DNA from: Halochromatium sp.
GTDB lineage: Bacteria; Pseudomonadota; Gammaproteobacteria; Chromatiales; Chromatiaceae
NCBI GenBank assembly: GCA_010912705.1
Contig: POWB01000022.1
Location: 40,053-93,327 of the forward strand
Direction: 5' to 3'
Length of the DNA: 53,275 bases
How positions within the stretch are numbered: position 1 is the first letter of the stretch; every line of letters begins with the position of its first letter. Under the pieces are notes generated by a model. It was not told the origin of the DNA, made no database searches, and saw only the letters and a list, made by a program, of their open reading frames with translations. Both the position numbers and the translations under genes were made by a program. This document shows, one piece after another, positions 23,915 through 31,813 of this stretch.

Positions 23915-24277
23915 TCATAACCGCTGCAGACCTTGCGCCCAGTCAGCGACGAACTCCTCGATCGATGCGATGAAGTCGGGGTCGTGCTCGCTGCGATTGA
24001 TGGTGCAGTGGATCAGGGTGCCTTCAGGGGCTGCGGTGATCGTCCAAGCGAGCGCATTTGGACAGCCGGGCAGGGTAAAGCGCAGACCGTCGCGGATGCG
24101 CTCGCGGCTTACGGCGAACTGCCCCCAGAGGCAGTAGATCTCGCCGGCATCCTGATCATCTGACCACTGCAGGACGCGGTCGATTGAGTCGCACAGCTCG
24201 GCTAGCCCTGGGCCAGTCACCCGGTCTTGGATGTGATCAGGGCTGAAGCTGCATCGGGCGGTCGCAAAGAATTCCAT
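23915..24277 (-). CDS. Hypothetical protein, SRPBCC/START-like fold suspected (120 aa)
   Basis: No family is named with confidence. From the ATG at 24277 the product starts MEFFATARCSF and contains an amphipathic helix (AELCDSIDRVLQW). A series of strands with the pattern IYCLWGQFAVSRERI, GLRFTLP, ALAWTITA and LIHCTINR follows, then a long C-terminal helix (FIASIEEFVADWAQGLQRL). Strand-rich centre plus closing helix is the START/SRPBCC layout, so this fold is an inference. An overlapping TTG start 22 codons upstream would couple it to the CoA-disulfide-reductase-like gene. It lies just downstream of that gene on the same strand. Confidence 0.6.
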   Translation of the reverse strand: MEFFATARCSFSPDHIQDRVTGPGLAELCDSIDRVLQWSDDQDAGEIYCLWGQFAVSRERIRDGLRFTLPGCPNALAWTITAAPEGTLIHCTINRSEHDPDFIASIEEFVADWAQGLQRL

Positions 24278-24318
24278 CTGGGGTCTGTCCAGCTGAGTTT
24301 CGGAATCGTGCCCAGCCT

Positions 24319-26022
24319 TTACTTCTCGCGCGCGTAGGGCCAAGCCATGATGCCACCTTCCATCACCTTCACATTGCGCCAGCCATGCTGCTGCAGAATG
24401 GAGGCCGCTTCATAACCGCGCAGCGAGATCTTGCAGTAGAGGATGATCTCGCGGTCCTTGTCCTCGGGTAGCTCATCGAGTCGACCGCGCAGGGCGCCGA
24501 GTGGGATCAGGGTCTCGCCGATGCCGAGCCGCATCGCCTCGAACTCCTCCGGGCTGCGCGTGTCCAGGATGAAGCAATCGGCACCCTGGTCGGCGCGCTG
24601 CTTGACCTCGGTGACCGAGAGGCCTTGCATCAGTCCCTTGAGCTTGTTTTCCATCACCTGCGCCGAGACGATGGTGTGGTCCAGTGCCAACGAGTAGGGC
24701 GGGGCATAGGGCAGGTCGGCGTTGACCATGTCCTCGACGCTTAGATTGCCGCGGATGGCCATCGCCATGGTCGCCACGCGCTTGCTGACATCGCCGGGTC
24801 CGATGCACTGGAAGCCGATGATGCGTCCGCTCTGGCGCTCGGCGACCAGCTTGCTGATCAGCAGCTTGCCGCTCATGAAGACCGGGATGTCGAGGCCGGA
24901 GATGGTGGCGGTCTCGATGTCGTCGAAGCCGGCGGCGCGCGCGGCCTGGGCCGAGAGACCGGTAAAGCCAACCGTATAATCAAAGATCTTGCAGATGCCG
25001 GTCTGGGTGATGCCGGGGAAGCTCGCGCTGTTCTCGCGGATGACGTTCTGCCCGGCGACCCGGCCCTGCAGATTGGCGAGGTCGCCATAGGGCGCCCGCA
25101 TCCAGTGGCCGCTGATCAGCGATTTGCATTCGACACAGTCGCCGACTGCATAGATGTCCGGGTCCGAGGTCTGCATCCGCTCGTTGACGCGGATGCCGCC
25201 TTGGTCGCCGATCTCGAGTCCTGCGACAAGGGCTAGGTCAATGTTCGGGCGCACGCCGACCGCCACCACCGCGAGTTGACAGGGTAGCTCGGTGCCGTTG
25301 TCGAGCTTGACGCCGGTCAGCTTTCCATCCGTGCCGAGGAATTGGGCGACGCCATTGCCGACGATGATGTCCGGCCCGTTGGCGCGGATATGATTCTCGA
25401 CCAGCTTGGCCAAGTCGGGGTCGAGGAACGGCAGGATCTGATCGGTCTTCTCGATCACCGTGGTATCGATGCCGGCCAGGCGCAGTGCCTCGCAGACCTC
25501 GAAGCCGATGAGGCCGCCGCCGACTACTACAGCCTTCTCGACGCTATGCGTGTCACGCACCGCGCGCAGTGCATCGGCATCGCCCATCGAGTGCAGCGTC
25601 TGCACGCCCTCAAAGTCGAAGCCGGGTGCGTTGGGGCAGACCGGCCGCGCCCCCGTGGCGATGACCAGCCGATCATAGTGCAGGATGCGCTCGTTCTCGG
25701 TTGGCAGATGCTTGACGGTGACGGTCTTGGCCTCGCGATCGATGCGCAGGGCTTCGGTCTGCACTAGGGCCTCGATACCCTTGGCCTTGCCGTAGAAGTT
25801 CGGGTCACGGACGATGCCGGCTGGGGTGCAGATCAGCATGTTGCGATCGTCGAAGGTACCGCCGACATAGTAGGGGAAGCCGCAGGAGGCCATCGACAGC
25901 TCCTGCTCGCGTTGGACTAAGGTGACCTCGGCGAATTCGTCCATACGCCTGGCTTTGGCGGCGGCTTTGGGGCCAGCGGCGGAACCGCCGATGACAACGA
26001 TACGGGTGGGTTGCGATGACAT
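24319..26022 (-). CDS. CoA-disulfide reductase-like flavoprotein with C-terminal rhodanese domain
   Basis: Predicted NAD(P)H-dependent enzyme reducing CoA disulfide, CoA-persulfide or polysulfide; cytoplasmic. The FAD motif GGSAAGPKAA is at 12-21. The redox Cys is Cys47 in SMASCGFPYY, the single-cysteine type of CoA-disulfide reductases. The second nucleotide motif is VVVGGGLIGFEV, and the FAD ribityl contact is IYAVGDCVE. A rhodanese domain fills about 455-567 with active Cys530 in YCKISLRG. This architecture matches persulfide and polysulfide reductases of the Npsr type. Length is 567. AGGA lies eight bases before the ATG. It diverges from soeABC, which points to a role in sulfur oxidation, but the actual substrate cannot be read from sequence. 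Confidence 0.9.
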   Translation of the reverse strand: MSSQPTRIVVIGGSAAGPKAAAKARRMDEFAEVTLVQREQELSMASCGFPYYVGGTFDDRNMLICTPAGIVRDPNFYGKAKGIEALVQTEALRIDREAKTVTVKHLPTENERILHYDRLVIATGARPVCPNAPGFDFEGVQTLHSMGDADALRAVRDTHSVEKAVVVGGGLIGFEVCEALRLAGIDTTVIEKTDQILPFLDPDLAKLVENHIRANGPDIIVGNGVAQFLGTDGKLTGVKLDNGTELPCQLAVVAVGVRPNIDLALVAGLEIGDQGGIRVNERMQTSDPDIYAVGDCVECKSLISGHWMRAPYGDLANLQGRVAGQNVIRENSASFPGITQTGICKIFDYTVGFTGLSAQAARAAGFDDIETATISGLDIPVFMSGKLLISKLVAERQSGRIIGFQCIGPGDVSKRVATMAMAIRGNLSVEDMVNADLPYAPPYSLALDHTIVSAQVMENKLKGLMQGLSVTEVKQRADQGADCFILDTRSPEEFEAMRLGIGETLIPLGALRGRLDELPEDKDREIILYCKISLRGYEAASILQQHGWRNVKVMEGGIMAWPYAREK

Positions 26023-26667
26023 GCTGTCGATCCTTTAGTGTCGAGTCAGTGAGCGGCGAGGCTTGCTCCGACCAGACGCCAGGAACAGGGGCAGGTGCCC
26101 ATGCGCGTTTCGCAAACCCTGGGGGTTGACCGATCTCGTGCTGTCCTGTCGTGGCCACTCGTATCACGTCCAGGCCTTGAGGGCACTCGCAGGATTTGAG
26201 TCTGAGTGGCAACGCTCAGCCCGGCGCTGACATCTATCAAAGCCTCCTTGGCTTTGGCAGCCCCTATTGATCAGGGGCAAGACCTGAAGCAGCAGCTCGA
26301 TCACCCCGATCACCCCGATCTTGCTCGTTGCCCCTGAGCGCAGTCGCCAGCTCGCAGGGCGCAATCGCGGTGGGTGTGAGCCGGTTCAGTCAAGCTCTTG
26401 GAGCGTCTTGGAAGCCACGAGAAGGGAGCTTGCAGTCAGGTTTGAGCCGCGGTCTTGGTGTCAGATCAGTGGCTATGGGATGGATATGAGGCGCTTGCCT
26501 GGCGCTGGCGATTCCTGGCCTGACGATGGAGATGCCCTCGGCCTCGGTGGCGCTGAGATTACCTTAATCAATAAAACGTTGTTTTTGATAACAACGCATA
26601 CCCATTCGTGCGTCGCAAATATTAGAATGTACCGACATTCCCTAGAGGCCAGACGAACGACAAGCCC
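26023..26667. promoter_or_regulatory. Divergent intergenic region upstream of soeA
   Basis: No gene seen in about 640 bases. It contains a tandem 9-bp repeat GATCACCCC (26299-26307, 26308-26316). A set of mutually exclusive stem arms lies at 26260-26337. Near soeA, CGTTGTT (26577-26583) and AACAACG (26590-26596) form a 7-bp inverted repeat over TTTGAT in an AT-rich stretch, likely the promoter or operator zone. A definite -35/-10 pair could not be assigned. Confidence 0.4.
26260..26337. promoter_or_regulatory. Alternative stem-loop arms in the soeA upstream region
   Basis: AGGGGC within TCAGGGGCAA (26271-26280) can pair either with GCCCCT at 26260-26265 (7-base loop) or, over 10 perfect pairs, with TTGCCCCTGA at 26328-26337 (47-base loop containing the 9-bp tandem repeat). 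Competing arms of this kind occur in attenuators, but they lie over 300 bases from soeA. Confidence 0.35.
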
Positions 26668-29574
26668 ATGAAAGACCCTGCTGTGCAACACGATGCCGAG
26701 ATTGGCCAGACCGAGGTTAAGGAGACCACCTGCTATATGTGCGCCTGTCGCTGCGGCATTCGCGTGCACCTGCGCGATGGTCAGGTCCGCTACATCGAAG
26801 GCAACCCGGACCATCCGCTGAACAAGGGTGTGCTCTGCGCCAAGGGCTCATCGGGGATCATGAAACAGGTCTCGCCGGCGCGACTGACCAAGCCCCTGCG
26901 CCGCAAGGCCAATGCCAAGCGCGGTACCTCAGCGTTCGAGGAGATCTCCTGGGACGAGGCGATGACGATGCTCAGCGAACGCCTGGGCAAGCTGCGCGCG
27001 ACTGACCCGAAGAAGTTCGCGCTCTTCACCGGCCGCGACCAGATGCAGGCCCTCACGGGCATGTTCGCCAAGCAGTTCGGTACGCCGAACTATGCCGCGC
27101 ATGGTGGCTTCTGTTCGGTCAACATGGCCACCGGCATGATCTACTCGATCGGCGGCTCGTTCTGGGAGTTCGGCGGGCCTGATCTGGATCATGCCAAGCT
27201 GTTCATCATGATCGGCACTGCCGAGGACCATCACTCGAATCCGATGAAGATGGCGCTGTCGAAGTTCAAGCGCCAAGGTGGGCGTTTCATCGCCATCAAC
27301 CCAGTGCGCTCGGGCTATGGCGCCATCGCCGACGAATGGGTGCCGATCAAGCCCGGTACCGATGGTGCGCTGTTCATGGCCTTGACCCACGAGATCCTCA
27401 AGCTCGGCCTCTTCGATCGTGATTTCCTGATCCAGTACACCAATGCCGCTGAACTGGTCATCGATGACCCCGAGCGCGACGACCACGGCATGTTCGTCCG
27501 TGACGAGAGTATCGAGGTCACCCGCGGCTGTACCGATCCGCAAGATAAGCTGTGGTGGGATCGCAATACTGGGCCGGTGCTGACCCATACCGACGGCGCT
27601 GATCCGCGCTTGCTGGGTGGCTACACCATGCCGGATGGGACGCCGGTGAAGACCTCGTTCCAGCTGCTCAAGGAGCGCGTCGACGACTACACTCCGGAAT
27701 GGGCCGAGAGCATCACCGGCATTCCCGCCGCGACCATTCGTCGGCTGGCGCACGAGATGGGCGTGATGGCGCGCGACCATAAGATCGAGCTGCCGATCAG
27801 CTGGACCGATGTCTGGGACAAGGAGCACGACCGGGTGATCGGCAATCCGGTCGCCTTCCATGCCATGCGCGGCCTGGCTGCGCACTCGAACGGTTTCCAG
27901 ACCATCCGCGCGCTGAGCATCCTGATGAGCGTGCTCGGGACCATCGATCGCCCCGGTGGATTCCGCCACAAGGCGCCGTTCCCGCGGCCGATTCCGCCCT
28001 GCCCGAAGCCACCGAACAGCCCGGATGCGGTGCAGCCGAATACGCCCCTCGACGGTCTGCCGCTGGGTTGGCCGGGCCGGCCTGAAGACCTGTTTGTCGA
28101 TGAGGATGGCGAGCCGGTGCGCATCGACAAGGCCTTCTCTTGGGAATATCCGCTCGCGGCGCACGGGCTGATGCACAACGTCATCACCAACGCCTGGCGC
28201 GGCGACCCCTATCCCATCGATACGCTGTTCCTGTTCATGGCCAATATGGCCTGGAACTCCTCGATGAACACGGTCGAGGCGCGCAAGATGCTCACCGACC
28301 AGGACGAGAACGGCGAGTATAAGATCCCGTTCCTGGTGGTCTGCGACACCTACGCCTCAGAGACGGTGGCCTTTGCTGACTTGGTACTGCCGGATACGAC
28401 CTATCTCGAGCGCCATGATGTACTCTCGATGCTCGACCGGCCAATCTCTGAGTTCGATGGCCCGGTTGATTCGGTGCGCCTGCCCGTGCTGCCGCCAAAG
28501 GGCGAATGCCGGCCGTTCCAGGACGTGGTCATCGAGCTGGGCGCCCGTCTCGGACTGCCGGCCTTTACCAACGCTGATGGCACGGCGAAGTACAAGAACT
28601 ACCCCGACTTCGTCGTCAACTACGAGACCTCGCCGGGCTCGGGGATCGGCTTCCTGGCCGGGTACCGCGGCAAGCACGGTGACAAGTCGCTGAAGGGCGA
28701 GCCCAATCCGAACCAATGGGAGCAGTACGCGGCCAACCACTGCGTGTTCCACCATGAGCTGCCGCGCAGCTACCAGTACATGCGCAACTGGAACAAGGGC
28801 TATCTGCACTGGGCGCGTGCGCATGGTATGACCAAGTGGGCGGAGCCGATCACCATCCACATCTACTCCGAGATCCTGCAGCGTTTCCGCGCCGCGGCTC
28901 AGGGTAAGTGGCCGGGTCGGCAGCCACCGGAGCGTTATCGCGAGCGCATCGAGACCTTCTTCGATCCGCTGCCGTTCTACTACGACACCCTCGAGGCGCA
29001 GCGCGTTGATACCAAGCGCTTCCCGCTCACCGCGCTGACCCAACGGCCGATGGCGATGTACCACAGCTGGGACAGCCAGAACGCCTGGCTGCGTCAGATC
29101 CATAGCCACAACTACCTGTTCGTGAATCCGAAGATGGCGATCGCGCAGGAGATTCAGGACGGTGACTGGATCTGGGTCGAATCGCATCTCGGCAAGGTCA
29201 AGTGCATGTGTCGCTACTCCGAGGCGGTCGAGCCCAACACGGTCTGGACCTGGAATGCGATCGGCAAGGCGGCTGGGGCCTGGGGACTGAGCGACCGGGC
29301 TGACGAGTCGAAGAAGGGCTTCTTGCTCAACCACATCATCAGCGAAGAGCTGCCGGTGGTGAGCGGGGACGGCAAGCAGATCCTCTCCAACTCGGACCCA
29401 CTGACCGGGCAAGCGGCCTGGTTCGACACGCGCGTGCGTATCTACAAGGCTGACGCGCAGGAGCCGCAAGTGACTGAGCCGCAGTTCCCGCCGATGAAGA
29501 CGCTACCGGGTCAGCTTGCGCGCCCCAAACAGCGTTGGCAGGCCTATGTGGCCGGCCTCTTCGGCCGCAAGTGA
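26668..29574 (+). CDS. soeA: SoeA, molybdopterin subunit of sulfite-oxidising enzyme
   Basis: Catalytic subunit of the membrane-bound iron-sulfur molybdoenzyme that oxidises sulfite directly to sulfate in the cytoplasm of purple sulfur bacteria. The N-terminal [4Fe-4S] site is Cys22, Cys25, Cys29 and Cys57 in CYMCACRCG and LCAKG. Molybdopterin-guanine-dinucleotide domains follow (FTGRDQMQALTGMFAKQFG, GGFCSVNMATG, and C-terminal YLFVNPKMA and the dinucleotide-binding barrel). There is no twin-arginine signal, which separates it from periplasmic polysulfide and thiosulfate reductases and DMSO reductases. Length is 968 residues. It is followed by soeB and soeC, the defining gene order. A closely related polysulfide-reductase-type function cannot be excluded from sequence alone. 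Confidence 0.9.
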   Translation: MKDPAVQHDAEIGQTEVKETTCYMCACRCGIRVHLRDGQVRYIEGNPDHPLNKGVLCAKGSSGIMKQVSPARLTKPLRRKANAKRGTSAFEEISWDEAMTMLSERLGKLRATDPKKFALFTGRDQMQALTGMFAKQFGTPNYAAHGGFCSVNMATGMIYSIGGSFWEFGGPDLDHAKLFIMIGTAEDHHSNPMKMALSKFKRQGGRFIAINPVRSGYGAIADEWVPIKPGTDGALFMALTHEILKLGLFDRDFLIQYTNAAELVIDDPERDDHGMFVRDESIEVTRGCTDPQDKLWWDRNTGPVLTHTDGADPRLLGGYTMPDGTPVKTSFQLLKERVDDYTPEWAESITGIPAATIRRLAHEMGVMARDHKIELPISWTDVWDKEHDRVIGNPVAFHAMRGLAAHSNGFQTIRALSILMSVLGTIDRPGGFRHKAPFPRPIPPCPKPPNSPDAVQPNTPLDGLPLGWPGRPEDLFVDEDGEPVRIDKAFSWEYPLAAHGLMHNVITNAWRGDPYPIDTLFLFMANMAWNSSMNTVEARKMLTDQDENGEYKIPFLVVCDTYASETVAFADLVLPDTTYLERHDVLSMLDRPISEFDGPVDSVRLPVLPPKGECRPFQDVVIELGARLGLPAFTNADGTAKYKNYPDFVVNYETSPGSGIGFLAGYRGKHGDKSLKGEPNPNQWEQYAANHCVFHHELPRSYQYMRNWNKGYLHWARAHGMTKWAEPITIHIYSEILQRFRAAAQGKWPGRQPPERYRERIETFFDPLPFYYDTLEAQRVDTKRFPLTALTQRPMAMYHSWDSQNAWLRQIHSHNYLFVNPKMAIAQEIQDGDWIWVESHLGKVKCMCRYSEAVEPNTVWTWNAIGKAAGAWGLSDRADESKKGFLLNHIISEELPVVSGDGKQILSNSDPLTGQAAWFDTRVRIYKADAQEPQVTEPQFPPMKTLPGQLARPKQRWQAYVAGLFGRK

Positions 29575-29581
29575 CACCCAG

Positions 29582-29619
29582 GGTCAGGGCCGGCGCGATG
29601 GCGTTGGCCCTGGCTGACC
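29582..29619 (+). other. Stem-loop between soeA and soeB
   Basis: CAGGGCC (29585-29591) pairs with GGCCCTG (29606-29612), extended by GGT (29582-29584) with ACC (29617-29619) across a four-base bulge. It lies in the 139-base soeA-soeB gap and lacks a T tract. It may act in mRNA processing or stability. Confidence 0.5.
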
Positions 29620-29713
29620 AATCCAGCAAGGCGCGCATTGGCCTGATCTTAATGATAGTCAGTGCGTCCAGCCAATCGAATGCCTCCGGGCCAGCATTAC
29701 CCGCAATAGACCC

Positions 29714-30436
29714 ATGACTCAACTCGCTCTCGTCATCGACCTCAACGTCTGCGTTGGCTGCCATGCCTGCGTGACCTCCTGTAAACAGTGGAACACCTCC
29801 GGCTGGGCTGGCCCGATGGTGGATGAGAATCCCTACGACGCCAACCCAACCGGCACCTTCTTCAATCGGGTCCAGACCTATGAGGTCGGTAGCTTCCCGA
29901 GCACCGAGACGGTGCACTTTCCGAAGAGCTGTCTGCATTGTGAAGACCCGCCTTGTGTGCCGGTCTGCCCAACCGGGGCCTCGTATAAACGCGAGGATAA
30001 CGGCGTGGTGTTGGTCGACTACGACAAGTGCATCGGCTGCAAATACTGCTCCTGGGCCTGTCCCTATGGTGTGCGAGAGCTCGACGAGCAGCAGCAGGTG
30101 ATGAAGAAATGCACCCTCTGCATCGATCGCATCAGCGACCATACCTTGCCTGAGGCGGAGCGCAAGCCAGCCTGCGTGATCGCTTGCCCGACCAATGCCC
30201 GGCTCTACGGCGATGTGCATGACCCGGATTCCGAGGTTTCGGTCGCCATCCGCGAGCGTGGCGGCTACGCGCTGATGCCGGAATGGGGCACCCAGCCCGC
30301 GAACCATTATCTGCCACGGCAGAAGACCTATATGCACCTGACCGAGGAAGACCTGCAGCGCTCCGATAATCCGCTCACCAAGGAAGACATCACCGTCTAC
30401 CAGGGTGAAGAGACCATGGAAGACGTTACCTGGTAG
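29714..30436 (+). CDS. soeB: SoeB, four-cluster ferredoxin subunit
   Basis: Electron-transfer subunit linking SoeA to the membrane subunit. Four cysteine groups for [4Fe-4S] clusters are visible: CVGCHACVTSCK near residue 13, CLHCEDPPCVPVCP near 73, CIGCKYCSWACP near 105, and CTLCIDR with CVIACP further on. This is the DmsB/PsrB/SoeB pattern. Length is 240 residues. No export signal is present, consistent with a cytoplasm-facing complex. It lies 139 bases after soeA, with a stem-loop between. It is followed by a 14-bp tandem repeat and soeC 67 bases later. Confidence 0.93.
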   Translation: MTQLALVIDLNVCVGCHACVTSCKQWNTSGWAGPMVDENPYDANPTGTFFNRVQTYEVGSFPSTETVHFPKSCLHCEDPPCVPVCPTGASYKREDNGVVLVDYDKCIGCKYCSWACPYGVRELDEQQQVMKKCTLCIDRISDHTLPEAERKPACVIACPTNARLYGDVHDPDSEVSVAIRERGGYALMPEWGTQPANHYLPRQKTYMHLTEEDLQRSDNPLTKEDITVYQGEETMEDVTW

Positions 30437-30452
30437 CGCGCATTCCCTTCTA

Positions 30453-30490
30453 CGACTCTCGACAAGCGACTCTCGACAAGCGACTCTCGA
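30453..30490. repeat. Tandem 14-bp repeat between soeB and soeC
   Basis: CGACTCTCGACAAG is repeated at 30453-30466 and 30467-30480, followed by a partial third copy CGACTCTCGA (30481-30490). It begins 16 bases after the soeB stop and ends 13 bases before the soeC start. Confidence 0.9.
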
Positions 30491-30503
30491 TAGGCTATTT
30501 CCG

Positions 30504-31484
30504 ATGCATCCAGCTTTCTCTGTGATCTTTTTGACCACGCTTATCGGCGCGGGTCAGGGCCTCTTTCTGGCCCTATTCACCGGCCAATTCTATTCGACCG
30601 TTGAACTGGTCGAGGCCCAGACGGACACCTTTTACGCGATCGGCAGCGCGCTGTCGCTGGCCTTACTGGTCGGCGGCCTTGGCGCTTCATTCTTCCATCT
30701 TGGACGGCCGGAGCGCGCCTGGCGGGCGGCGACCATGTGGCGCACCTCCTGGCTCTCGCGCGAGGTCATCGTGCTACCGGCGATGATGGGCATCGTCTTC
30801 CTCTACGGGGTCTTCCATTGGTTCGGCTGGACGCAGCCGTTCATTGTGCTGGGGGAGGGAACCTTGCCGATCGATGCCACCTTTGTGCTCGGCATGCTCG
30901 GTATGCTGGTCACCCTGGCCCTGTTCGTCAGCACCGGGATGATCTATGCCAGCGTCAAGTTCTTACAGGAGTGGCATTCCCCCTACACCATTGCTAACTT
31001 CATCTTCTTAGGCACCGCCTCTGGGTTCATGCTAGCAGCGGCCTACTCGGCCCTGATTGGCAACCAGTTGGTTGGATTCTTTGGCACCTGGGCGGTCATC
31101 GCGACCCTGCTTGGCCTGGTGACGCGCACGGCTTCGTTGATGCGCAATGCCTCGTTGAAGCATCGCAGTAACCTGCAGACGGCGATCGGCATTCGCCACC
31201 GGGGCATCGTGCAGAAGTCGCAGGGCTTCTCAGCGGGCTCGTTCAATACCCGTGAGTTTTTTCATCATCAGACCCCTGATGCCCTGAAGCTGATTCGCGT
31301 GGCCTTTATGGTGTTGGTCTTCCCGGTGCCCATTGCGCTGGTGTTGCTGGCCTATCTGTTAGAGTCGTCGACGCTGCCGATTGTCGCCTTCGCGATCCAG
31401 TATCTTGGCTTGATGGCCGAGCGCTGGTACTTCTTCGCCGAGGCCGAGCATCCGCAGAATCTGTATTATCAGCAGGTCTCTTAG
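30504..31484 (+). CDS. soeC: SoeC, membrane anchor of sulfite-oxidising enzyme
   Basis: DmsC-type integral membrane subunit that anchors SoeAB and passes electrons to the quinone pool. The 326-residue product starts MHPAFSVIFLTTLIGAGQGL, the usual opening of this family. It has about eight hydrophobic helices, with GASFFHLGRPERAWRA after the second, a conserved loop in DmsC relatives. The ATG at 30504 was chosen. The frame is open 33 codons further upstream, but that stretch overlaps soeB and the tandem repeat and does not resemble the family. The gene ends at a strong stem-loop shared with the convergent SQR-like operon. Confidence 0.92.
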   Translation: MHPAFSVIFLTTLIGAGQGLFLALFTGQFYSTVELVEAQTDTFYAIGSALSLALLVGGLGASFFHLGRPERAWRAATMWRTSWLSREVIVLPAMMGIVFLYGVFHWFGWTQPFIVLGEGTLPIDATFVLGMLGMLVTLALFVSTGMIYASVKFLQEWHSPYTIANFIFLGTASGFMLAAAYSALIGNQLVGFFGTWAVIATLLGLVTRTASLMRNASLKHRSNLQTAIGIRHRGIVQKSQGFSAGSFNTREFFHHQTPDALKLIRVAFMVLVFPVPIALVLLAYLLESSTLPIVAFAIQYLGLMAERWYFFAEAEHPQNLYYQQVS

Positions 31485-31498
31485 GCGTTTAGGCTCAA

Positions 31499-31532
31499 GC
31501 CACAACCGGCTGCGATCACAGCCCGTTGTGGC
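31499..31532. terminator. Shared hairpin between soeC and the convergent small gene
   Basis: GCCACAAC-C-GGCTG (31499-31512) pairs with CAGCC-C-GTTGTGGC (31519-31532): 13 pairs with one C-C mismatch over a six-base loop. On the plus strand a modest T-rich stretch follows (TTGCTTTTGCC at about 31540-31550). Likely ends transcription from both sides. Confidence 0.65.
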
Positions 31533-31577
31533 ATCAAGGTTGCTTTTGCCTGGCTGCTCCTGCTTGGCTACTCTGCT

Positions 31578-31778
31578 TCAGTGATGTGAGCTCAGCATCA
31601 ACTTGAACATCTTTAAGTTGATGACGATAAAGCGCCAGAACTGCCAGATCAGATTGCCGCGCATCAGGCGTGTGAAGCCGGTGGGTACCGGCGGATAATA
31701 GGCCTGCTGATACGGCTCCTTGTTCTTTGGCGTGACAGGGGCTGGGGTGCCTTGCGGGGTCGCGGCGTCAGTAGTCAT
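31578..31778 (-). CDS. 66-aa hypothetical protein co-transcribed with an SQR-like flavoprotein
   Basis: Unrecognised. GAGG lies eight bases before the ATG at 31778. The N-terminal half is polar, rich in Thr, Pro and Gln (TPQGTPAPVTPKNKEPYQQAYYPP), and probably disordered. The C-terminal half, RLMGNLIWQFWRF-like with IVINLKMFKLML, is an aromatic amphipathic or hydrophobic helix with several basic residues, suited to lying in or on the membrane surface. It ends in two His. It starts 35 bases after the flavoprotein gene on the same strand. A role as membrane tether or accessory subunit of that flavoprotein is inferred from this arrangement. Confidence 0.7.
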   Translation of the reverse strand: MTTDAATPQGTPAPVTPKNKEPYQQAYYPPVPTGFTRLMRGNLIWQFWRFIVINLKMFKLMLSSHH

Positions 31779-31813
31779 GGACGAGTCCTCTTAATCTGAG
31801 TGGCTTTTGGGCA

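Noticed and set aside
26929..28176. 415-codon minus-strand frame inside soeA
   Set aside because: Long antisense frames are common opposite GC-rich genes. The soeA product has full family motifs, and this frame has none and no ribosome-binding site.
28357..29469. 370-codon minus-strand frame inside soeA
   Set aside because: Mirror of soeA codon bias; composition rich in Arg, His and Val without recognisable domains.
30405..30503. N-terminal extension of soeC by 33 codons
   Set aside because: Overlaps soeB and the tandem repeat; the DmsC-like start is MHPAFSVIF at 30504.
29339..30538. 399-codon minus-strand frame over soeA, soeB and the gap
   Set aside because: Covers two well-supported genes in antisense; no motif.
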